Positions 43,601-55,600 of a stretch of DNA of 64,000 bases are shown one piece after another. Every line of letters begins with the position of its first letter. The stretch's first letter is position 1. The stretch is from Asterias amurensis (lineage: Eukaryota; Echinodermata; Asteroidea; Forcipulatida; Asteriidae). The position numbers and the translations under genes are program-made. The stretch lies in NCBI RefSeq assembly GCF_032118995.1, contig NC_092651.1, positions 13,293,285-13,357,284 on the forward strand, in the 5' to 3' direction. The notes under the pieces were generated by a model. It made no database searches. It was not told the DNA's origin and saw nothing but the letters and a program-made list of their open reading frames with translations.

Positions 43601-46600
43601 TTTTGACGGTTTAAAATGTTTAATTTGATTCCCCATGGTCAAATTTTTCATAGTGTACACTGTCTGTGTGCTTAAAGTTGGGCAGGTTGGTACACTGGCT
43701 GTGTGCTGTAAGTTGCTTCTACTGTCGATTAGTGACTATAAGTGCTGCCTAAAAATGGTTATCCTCCATTGATTAAAACATAGCCCCAAAGAAAGCCCCA
43801 AGCAGCAAATAAAGATCGTACCAATATTTGCCTGTACTTTCCTTTCAGTGAAAATGCCCATTCCTGCATTTTTTGTAGATTAGGCCGCTTTTAACATTTA
43901 TGGAATGAAAATGTTCATGCATCATGTGTATGTGTGGGTGGATGGGGGAGCAGTGCATACTGCACTGTGAAAGTTCATCCATAAACACTTCATCACAAAA
44001 CATTCACCCTACTAACCATTAATGCAAACTGATTACTGGACATGAATCATCTGCGTAAAATGGAAAGCAAACATACATTTTGATGCCTCAGGTTGCTTTT
44101 GATGGTTTGAAAGGTTTTAATTTGATTCCCCTAAGTCAAATTGTTCATAGTGTACACTTGTCTGTGCGCTTAAAGTTGGCCTGCCTGTCAGAATTCCCAA
44201 GGTTGTAAATCACAGATTCCAGAGACACCTTGTAGATTATTTATCTGACTTGTATTTACTTGCACTATGTACCAAGAATTATTTCCTCATCTCTGATACT
44301 TGTCACTTTCTAATTATCTAGATGAGTTTTTCAATATCCAGCTTGGTGGCTACTACTGTGTGATTGGAATCCCAGTCAAGGAATTAGCTGCAAATGCAGC
44401 TGTCTCTGTCGTGATTGAGGTGATGTATTTTTCTTAATTTGTCAACCAATTTAAGAACAGCATTCTTCAACTTTAAAATTTAAGTAAAACTCATAAGGTG
44501 TGTTGTACAGTAATGCTAAGGTGATGATATGACATTCTATGAAACATTTTGAAATAGATTAGTGATTTTGGAATATTGAGGTGATTGACAAAGAAAAAGA
44601 AAACTACAAGGATATTGATTTTGGATTGTACAATGCAGCACCCAACTGACACGTCATTCCAAATATTGCTGATCATAGGTATTCTGAATTGATTTTAGTT
44701 TCACTGAAATGTCAACCTATTTTTTGCCTACATGTAAAACAAGCAAATACCCAGGGAACCCATTTGCAGTCACCAGATGGGATTAAAGGCCCTCCATGAA
44801 TATCTGCTTAAGCCATTGCCAATTTGTGTTTTAATCTTCAAATGTACAAACTTTAGTTTCTACTGGAAAATTCACTATCAAATTAATTCAATCATATTTT
44901 TGTTTTGTTTGATTTCAGGCAAACAATGTCATTAAGGTAAGTTATTTCTGCTTTAGTTGATTTAGATCAGTTTCAGAAGTGGGGTATGGGTGATTACCCT
45001 TTGGGACTTATTTGATGCACTGTGATGTTTGGCAGTGCTTATTTAAAACAAAATATGTGTTTGTTTTATGGTTTGTTTCACCTATTCTTCCTTTGGCTGG
45101 TATTGGTTGGTCAAGAGTTTATTCTTTTTCCCAAATTTTTCAGATAATTATATTTACTCTACATGCATGCTCTACAGTGGAATAGTCAAACTTCAGTTTC
45201 CTCAATTCTATCTCAAAACGACGATATAGATGCAGGGCTAATCAGTTTTCATACAATTTTTGTCTATCAATATCAAATGATCTGTACTCATGTTCTCGTC
45301 TCAGAGAACTTAGAATCCTAGACATTCCTTAGTAATTTAAATATCTTCCTTATAGGTTCACCTTGGGATTCAAAGAGAGATACCAAGTCATCTTCCAGAA
45401 ACATTGAGTCAGCTTCTAAAAAGTAAGAAAACCTTTACTTATATTTTAAGTTCAAGTTTCAAAAAGTATCAGGTACAAAGGTTTCAAAATCTGTTTAAAT
45501 ACACATTTTAAGATATGAATTTAAAGTTCAAATTTAAAGTTAATAAAATTCAAATTTGTTGTTCTTTTTTTTTCAAATGTACATTATCACAAGTAAACAC
45601 TGTAAAACAACAACTCATATTGGTCACCATGAAATACTATTCAGATCTTATTAAATTGGAGGACCTAGTTTCCATTTTTGACGGAGGAAATCTCAACTAT
45701 TGTTTTTATTTCGGAAGATCCACACACACAACTTAATTTGTTTTCAACATCTTAACCTTCCTAACAGCAGTAATTTATTATTCCACAGTTTTGTTTTAAG
45801 CCAAAACCCTAATTCTGTCCCTTAATGAATATTCAAAGAGACTTGCTTTTAGATGCAATTTATTTTCTGTCATCTTCTTCAGTGTTGTCTCAGCAATTGC
45901 AGCATTGCAGTTTCCCACGTTTAATTAGATAACTCATGTATTTGCCATGCAGCATTTTTCAGACTTAAGTGCATATAATGAGAACACTTAATGATTAATC
46001 ATTGAAAGTGCAAATGGAATGAACTTTTGTAATGTCCCTTTTTATAGTGAAACTTTGGGTCCCCTATCCTATGCCATATTGATGAATCTTTTGTTTTAGG
46101 AAATCTGTTTTGCTGGAAACACATTATTTCTGATGTAGTTATATGAGGTAAATAACATTATGACCTTGTGATGAGTTGTACACAAATTATAAAGCTTTCT
46201 TTAAGGTTTTTTGTGTGTGTCCATAGTGGGGTAGAAATGGGAAATATTTTGGGGCAATTGTGCCTTTGATGGTGCAAGCATTGAACGTTGCACACCACAC
46301 AACAAGAGATGCCAATATAATAATATTTGGCCATATGGTCAAATTACAGATTGAATTTAATCAAAAATGTAAAATACCAAGCAACCAAGTTTTTCCAAAA
46401 TTGCTGCCATTGCTTGTTATACTACCATTATTTTTTCACTAAGGACAATTTAATCTGCGGGTGGCGGTGTAACCCCAAAACTTTCTCATTACACTCTCTG
46501 ACTGTGTGCCAAATTTCTGATGACAGGGAAACACCCTCAAAACAAAAGTTGAGATTGTTATAGTCTAAATTATGATAAATTGCACCCCCACCGTTTAAAA

Positions 46601-49600
46601 AAAAAAATCTTCATTTTCTTCAAATGAAATCTTAGTCCTTTTTTCTTCTCAATTGTGCAGGTCAAGCAGTATCTCCCTGGGGCTTCAGCACAAGTCTTGC
46701 GTTCCAATTTGGCAGTGACATTTCACCACCAGGCACTTACCACAGACTTAAACTGTGCATGCTCCTCAGTCTTATTGATGCTGCCTCCTGTACATCTGAT
46801 GAACATGTAATTCACTTTTATTTTCTTTCATGCATTGTTAGAGATCTACGGGTATAGGATGAAATGCATTTCAAATCTATCCATCTTTGTCTATTGTTGT
46901 TTCGCCATGTCCTTCCCTCTCAACCCAACCCTCCTTTTCTCACAAAATTTGCCACTCTGAGTCTATTTCAGCTGAGTCTAAGTACAAGCAAGTAAACGTC
47001 ACCTGTTTTGGAAATCAGGAAAGTCATGTAATCAGAAACTCTTATGGTGTATAGTAAGATCAAAAGCTAGTAAGGATAATCAAACCTTGTGCTTCACTAC
47101 ACCTGCCTCTGCAATGTTTCTTACCCTTAAACTCTTATTTAACCAAGGGTTTCTTTTATTTTTCATTCAATTCCTGAATTCAATTCGAAAGGCTATTAGT
47201 CTGCCATAGTCCATTAATATCTCTTCATAATACAATAATAGGCTCCATAGGAGTTATTTACTTTAACTCAAGGTTAACAAGCAAATGTTATAGACTTGAA
47301 AAATCATTTCATTGAACAAATTGCATCACTTATATGAAATGAAGTAGAAGGAATGTAAAATATGCTCTCTTTTTTTCAAGTCAAGAATTTTGGATTTTCT
47401 CGATGTTTACACCACATTATTTCATTCCATGCATACCCTTCTTTTATACCCTGTCAATTATAGTTATAAATTATTGTGGGTAGTATTTTGATGAAGTGCT
47501 AGATTCATTGTGAGGAAAGATTTGAAACCTCAAAGAATGCTTCAATTTCTTTTCTGCAAAGGCAGCAGAGTTATTGCATCAATGGGTGTTTTTAAAAACC
47601 CAATCTATTTTAGGATCTAAGGTATTTGATGTTAAGTATATACGATACGTCTTGAAATGACCTTTTCAAATCCCTCAGCTTTTTTGTCTTCCCTTTATCT
47701 CTCTCCCTCTCCTCTTCTCACAATTTTTACATAAATATTATCTGCATTTTTGTATGCATGTAATGAAATCTTCTTATTTTCAACAAACATATCAGTAAAT
47801 TTAGCTCAACAACAACAACATTTATTTCAACTTGACAAAAAATAATATTACAAGTGTCTTACAAAATAAAGATTTACATTCAAACAGCTTATGAAAACTA
47901 AATAATAATAGTAGAAAATGACAGAGTAAGTGAAATGGTGGCAATCTCAGGTAAGCTGCAAATGTTTAATCAAATGGACAGGTCAGCAAATAACTGTCTC
48001 TTTCTAGGGAACAAATCTAAAATGTATTTATGATATTTGATACATTAACCAATTTATCAAGGAAATAATTAATGATCACTAATTGTGCCTACCCTCAACT
48101 TATTACCAATTACGTATTTTACCTTAATGATTCATTGTATCAGTAGGTCAGTACTGAAATCCCTTTTATCATTTCAGGATTCGCCAGGATATCTGGATCT
48201 TGTCGCTGTTGGCACTGACACTAGCATAATTCAAAGATTGCTGCTATATGGGGCATCTTTCGCACCTCGTGTTATCATTCACAACAGCAGCCAGCCATTA
48301 CTTGTTTCAATCAGAAAGGATCCAGCTGTCTTGGAGAGTTACACTATTGATGGTAAATCTTTACTATATGAAAGATGAACAAATAGAGACGAATATAGAC
48401 ATGACTCCTTAGCTAAGTATATTCTCTGACATGAGTAAGCTAGAGAGAGAGAGAGAGAGAGATGGTACAATGCAACACTTTTATTGTCTCATAAATTAGC
48501 AATCCTGTGGGATGGATCTTACAAAGAGTTAAGACTAGTCTTATCTCGACTTAAGACGAGTTAGGACTACCCATATGTTTTTAATATCTCCTAGAACTAG
48601 TCTTCTCCTAACTCTTTGTGAAATCGACCCCAGCTCGGTATTTTCTTGCCTCGCATAAGCTGATTGCAAGTTGTTGAAGTGCTAAGGTGTTTATATTTTG
48701 AGTCATGTTGTGTTTCTTCTGCGCCTTGAACACCCAGCAGGGTGGATATGTGCGCATTACAAGTCTTATTATTATTATTATTTATTATTAACATGGACGG
48801 TTTGCATCTCGCTTTCATACCCAGTCATTACTTCTCAGACAGTAATCCCGTATCCATTACCCAAGACATGCTAAATGTATCAGTCCGTGTTAATGGCAAT
48901 GTCAGACCTACAGAAGCATCTCATGTCTTTGAAGAAAAAAAGCAATTTCCAGAAAGAGGAAACACAATAATATAAGCTTGAAGAAATTCAGCAAATAACA
49001 AGCATTATTAAGAAGTGAAGTAACCCAACCTGAATAATTAAGTTGTATGGGTGAAAGTCAATTAAACCAACTAAAAGATCTACATTTCATGAAACTTGGA
49101 TAGAAAGCTCTTGGGTTTCATCATAAATTAAATTGTAGGATTCACCAAATGCCACTAGTGGGTTTCAGTAATTAGATTTTGTGGTTTAAATCTGTCATTG
49201 CTTCTGGCCAAAACTGCTTATTAGCTTGGATTTCAACATACAAAAAGTAATTAAAATCCAAAGACTGGCAGGCTTAATATTAAATGCAAATTTGAAACAA
49301 TTACATATTTGAGAATTTTCAACGTTTATGTTTATAAACATCTATTACCAATTAAAAATTGTATATTGCATGACTTCATTTATGCTGAAATTGTTAATCG
49401 TGAAATTGAATACATGAAGTATGGAACAAAGCTAACTGTACGGTGAACACAATTGGTTGAATTGGGTTTTGAGTAGTTACCCAAAGAACATTGTTCGCAA
49501 ATACTTCTATTGGATATTTTGCTTAAAGATCAATTGCATCTGCCAAATTAAGTGGCAATGACAAACACCAAACTCTAAAGACACACCATAGATATACATA

Positions 49601-52600
49601 GGACCTTAAAATAGCCATTCTCAAAATGTGCAATGATGCCTTCTAAATAAATTATTTTATTGCTTCCCTTTTGCAGCTGGATCTGTGCTGTTAGCTCGCC
49701 AAGGTGTTTGTTTGTTGGGGGATTTGTACAATCATAAACGGGAAACAAAAGCCAAGCTCCGGGATGGTGAGTAGGGATTTACGTATAGGATAATGCCCAA
49801 GGTGCGCGTCATTCGTGGGTAAGAATGGCCCGAGGGCGAAGCCCGAGGGCCATTCGTACCCACGAATGGCGCGTTCACCGAGGGCATTATGCGACTTAAC
49901 CCACACCTGTGACGTCATGCTATTGTTAAAATCGCTCCATTATTTCGCACGAATGGCGCGATATTGTTTAATTTTTAAGTCAATTGTTTGTATGTATTAC
50001 GTAAGCTTGTTCACTCCAGTGAACACCACTGGTGGTGTGTGAACAATGGACGAAGACCAACATTTAGGAAATAATGCTCGTTCCTTCGATAGTGGCATCA
50101 TAGATCGGGAGCGAAAGTGGCAGCAGATAAGTGATTTTGTTTCTTGACTTTAAGTAAATTTATACAAGTTAGTGATAGAAACAGACTATCAGATGATGTT
50201 GTAGCTGACTTTTTCGGTCTACAAAAACCCAAAAAGGTGAAGATAAAAGAAGTGACCTACCCGCGTACAAGCCTGTAGTTTCAGATTTGTTTTTAATAAA
50301 CAAATTTAAGCTACCTTTAAGATCAACAATTTCAGTTGAATTCCTGTTACTTTATGATGACATTGAAAAAAGTATCTTTGCAATCTTAAATTTTAGGGAC
50401 TTTACTCACTTACCATGTTTGTGTATGATAAATTAAGCATTTTGAATTAATAAAAACAAAAAACAAAAATACTGGTTAAAATAAAATTGATTTATCTGAC
50501 TTTAAGACCTGCTTAAATTACTGTTGTAGTTCTATAATTATTTTTTAACATCTCAGCTAAATTATAATTTAATAATGTAGCTGTTCACTTGTGGAAAGTG
50601 TTAACGATCATTTTGCAATACATGTGTAGCTCTATTAAAGCCATTATACACTTTCGGTAAACAGTTTTGTCCAAGTCCCACACTTCGTGTATCACAACTT
50701 ATATATAAAATAACAAATCTGTGGAAACTTAGGCTCAATCGGACATCGGAGTCGGGAGAAAATAACGGGAAAACCCACTCCTGTTTTCGCGCGTTTCGCC
50801 GTGTCATGACATGTGTTTATAACAAATCCGTAATTCTCGTTAACGAGAATTTATATTGTTTTACCGTTTTCTCAAAAAGTAAAGCATTTCATGGACTAAT
50901 ATTTCAAGAGAAGTCTTTCACCATTACCTTCTGTAAACCCTGTAAATTATTTGTAAATCTGTGAACTTTTTTTTGTTTGTTCTGTACCGAAAGGGTCCAA
51001 TGGCTTTAACCTGTGTTAAAAACCATTAAAAACAAAATAATATATGGTCCAAGGCGTCATTGACTTCATTTACTTTATTCCCTAACTCTTTTATGCACAA
51101 TGGGTGAATAGATGTACCCATCGCGCCATTCGTGCAAAATAATGGAGCGATTTAACAATAGCATGACGTCACAGGTGTGGGTTAAAGTTGATGATTAACA
51201 AAAACCCTGAAATGTATATGACTGTGGAGGTCAACAAAATGTATACCCTGCTTCGTTTAGATCATAACAATGAAAGGGTCCTGGAAAATTTATGTGGTAT
51301 TTAACTTGTTTTCCTATGATTCAAGCTGTGTAGCCATAAAGGTGAATATCATGTGCATATAATATGGGATATTCTCCTTTCTTGTGTACTCTAAAAACAT
51401 AATCAAACATGATGCTCCTTCAAAAATGACTTTTAATTAAAAATGGACTGCAAGGGAAGATCTGATTTCATGAAAAAACACGTGCCATTACTGCATTACA
51501 AATATTGTTTTCAAAAGTTCTCTCACCTGGATTAGTATCAACATCAATTCCTTGTTGGATTGATGTTGAAACATTATATAGGAGAGCAATTATGAACCAT
51601 TTCTCCCCTTTTGCTTTTAGTTGATTTCATCAGACATAAGATGTAGAGTAGTGCCTAGAGTATAATTATTTTGCACAGCTGCAATTCTTATCATGCATTT
51701 TCAAAAATTAATTTTGTGACTTGTTTTCACATGTCCACAAACTGTGTTTATTTTTTTATTTTTTTGAACGCTCTCATATTACCACTTTTTTCTTAAATAA
51801 ATATAAATAAATGATTATAAAAAAAATGATATTCGAGAAGACTGAAAAATATTGTCATTTGATCCCTTGTTTGTTACGATTTTCATGTATTAATATGAGT
51901 TAGAAAATTCATGGCGTATTTCAACAACCATATTCGATCAACTTTGACATTTGTTTGTTACAGCACCAAAGTGGAAAATGTTTATATATTGAAGCTTGTC
52001 CTGAATAATGCCAAGTGTTAAACCTTGGTTCCTTCCTTTTGCAGTGTTTAACTCTTCCCAGAACATACATGTACCATGATACATTGCATTTTGGGGGAAA
52101 TCAAAGACAAAGTGCAGTGTTTGCAACAATCAGGGGAAAACTTGTTAGCCTCTTATGTGAGGTTACTAATTGTAATGTTCAGACCATTATTAATCTGCCA
52201 TCAAAATATTTCTATCTGATATACTGTCTCAGTTGAAGAAACAGCATTTGAGTACTCAACCATGAAACACGTTTTTTTTTAGTTTTTTTTTTTTTAAATT
52301 CTGCTATCAAAATGAGCGCTATCACAGAATTTGATCAAAAATGTTCACAGGTTGTAAGGCTGTTTATTGAAAGCATGGAAATTAATGGACCAATAATGTA
52401 CTTTCCTTTAAATGAAGGATGATTATCTTCTTTTATGCAGTAATGAGTAATAGAGTTGTCCATGTAGACTTGCCTAAGAAATTAAGAAGCTCATCAGCAC
52501 AGCAACAGCTATTTCCAGTGAATTGCAACCTTTGGTGCTACCTGAGCTGTAGTACTGCTCCAGATATGGATCATCTAGAATCTCTTGCCTCCGGATTTGT

Positions 52601-55600
52601 AAGTCACTTGGCACTTATCACCATAGAATCAAGTATAGACCTTTATCACGGTGTAGCCATCTTGAATTTCTCCCATTGATGTCGATGTTACCAATTCGAG
52701 GCTTGAAGAACAAAAAGTCTGGGTCGTAATTGCAAAATGATTATTAGCATACATTATTGTCATTCGAAACGAGTAACATGACCAAGATGGAGGCAGCATG
52801 ATAAAGGTATTTTGTGACTCGATCTGAACTCTTTGAAAAATCTAGTCAAACTAAAAGCACATATAGGGTCTTTTTGAGATTAATTGTCTTATCTAAACTT
52901 TCAAACCATTTGAAATTGAAGGTATTAGTGATGAACTTTGAACATATCTTCGAGATACTAATTTCAAAACTGGTACATCAATGCAGAAATTTATAATTGT
53001 GTATACAACCAATTTTTTATTTGACTGGAGGTCTGTGAAAATTGACTGAGAAGTTTGTCCATACCAATATTTTTAAAATGATCATGCCTAAATGCCCTTT
53101 CGTGCCCTTGTGAATAATATAATTTTAATCTTTTGGGAATTTTTGACCATTATTATTTCTTGACCAGGCCACAGAGATATTCCTCTGAGAGCAAAAACAC
53201 CTGTCAAGTAGAGCCCTAATTTCATTTCTGTAATATCGATTGTTCTCTGTACTTTTCCAGCAGGAGAAGAGAAATCTGAAGAAGTCTATTTTAGAGTAAG
53301 TTTAAGCTGGTAGGAATGTTACGATTAATTATAGAAGTAGTCATGGTAACGAAGGAACATGTGTTCAATATTTATAACAAACAAACCTGTGTGTAATCAG
53401 ACAAGATATAACTACCATACAAAAACAGTGTGCAGCTTATTGAGCTAAACTGCTCCAAAATTTTGCTTTTGGATCATCAGTGCCCGAAACACATTACATA
53501 AGCTTGCCTCAATCCCCACATAGAAACTCACACTGGTCCACAGGCCCGAAACCTGTGATGTTAGTGTCGGACAAGTAAACTCACATCAGACAAGCCTAGC
53601 GAACTTGTGTTTTTGAGTAAAAAAAAACACTGTGAATTATCTTTGTGAAAAAATGTTCACTGAAAATGTAACAGTTATCTTTCAGTTCACTTTCAAGAAT
53701 ATCAAAGTAAAATTACACAAAAACTCAAATGGGGAAAAATCATCTCGGAGTGCTTGTTCAACTCATAAGTTGATTCTGGTCGTATAAATTCGACGCTCTG
53801 CAGTGTTGTAGATTTTTCACAAAATTTGAGCCCTACAGAAAGTGAAGACAAGTTATTTATTTTTCACTCCATGCTACCCTCACCTGGGTCAGTGTCTCAG
53901 GTAATAACTTGTATCAGTGTCTGAAAAGCTCTGCGCAAATTACGCTATAACACTTTCTGTATTATCTTTGGTTCTTCATTGTTCACATATTATTACTTTG
54001 GCCAAGCTGTTTGGCCAAGCTATTTGGCTTAAAGCAATCAAATTACTCAATTAGCAATGAATAATCTGTTGAGGAGCTTACTGACTGCAAAGAGGGGAGC
54101 TCAACAGTTTTATTGGAAACTGTAGTCTAGGGAAAAGTTACCCCCAAACCAAACTATCATGGGAAAACAAACCTTAAAGGGACAGACTCAAATGCAATAA
54201 GTAAAATAAAAACATGTTATGTATCTAATTAACCAAACAAAAAACAAAGAATTCAAAACAAAATTGCCTCAAGTTTTTTTTGTAAAGTTGTGACAAATAA
54301 CACCATGGCAAATCTTATTTTAAAAGGTGTTTGGGGAAAATATTTTATAGGCTTACATGTATTGAGTGAGCTGCATAATGGTTAACAAAATTACTCTATA
54401 GCCACTGTTGGCCCTGACTCTGCTTGAACTCATCAACTTGTTGTTTGAAAGGAGAAGCAAATACTCTCTGAAATACATTTTAGTAACTATTTACACTGCT
54501 TTATCTTTCTGATCAGAAGTTTTTCTATGGTGCTTGTGTGCGACACATCCAATCCAAATTGGGATGAGTGGGCTGAGCTAAGTATCGTCAGGCATACATT
54601 GCTAGGAGCAATGGAAGATCGGGATCAGTGGGGAAGTATCACTTCAGTCCCAAGCCCTGGTGAACTAAGACGGGTACGACAATTGATATTAAAGATATAA
54701 GCTTGCATCCTTATGCTGCCCAATACCTCTGATAATTACATGGCCTCCAGATTTTTTGATAGCAGATAAGAAATGTTATAACCTCTTATGACACATGCAC
54801 CGTGGAGTAAATACCCTTCTTACGGCTGTCAAAATAAGCACAAGTTTATTCCTTTAGGACTTTTTAACCAGAATTGCACGCACCACAGAAACGTGTCTTT
54901 TGGTGTTTTATAATGTGATGAAAACAGTGTCTTGTCGGGTTGAGTGCATAAAAGGCATGGCACAATTCAAGAGGAGCAGTTTTGACTGCAAAACAAAGAA
55001 AACGTTTTTCGTTAAATGGCAAGCTTATTAGTAACATTTATTTTTTCATTTCCTTTAAAAAAATGCCATGGAAATAATCTCTTTGATTGTTTTATATTTT
55101 GTTTTGTTTATTGTGACTTGTTTCTTGAAGTGAAACCAAGGATGGCTCATAAGTGAACTTAGACACTGTAGCTTGCAAGCCTAAACCCATACTCTTTCAT
55201 GATAAGTGCCAAGACAGTGACTCAAACTCACACTCTGCTGATCAGAAACATCAGAGCTGGAGTCTGGTGCCTTTTAAGTATTTAGTATTCACACGTCAAA
55301 AGTGTGTAAAAAAAGATGTAACAAATCGTATTCTGATGAGAATGCCCTATACTGGCCCAAACTGTCTGAAGCATATTACACAGGTTAGCAGGTATATTTG
55401 CTTGTTCACATGGGGACTTCATCTTACTCTGTTTTTACTCACACAGCCAGGAGTGCTGTGGTAAGGAGAAAAGCAAGATGCGGATGCTGCATGCAGTTTA
55501 TGCACTGTTGAAGAGTACCCACATAAATGTCTCACAATTTGACAAAATTCCTTGTTAGACACACATTTACATGAATGACAGGAAACCTTTTTTTTTTCTT

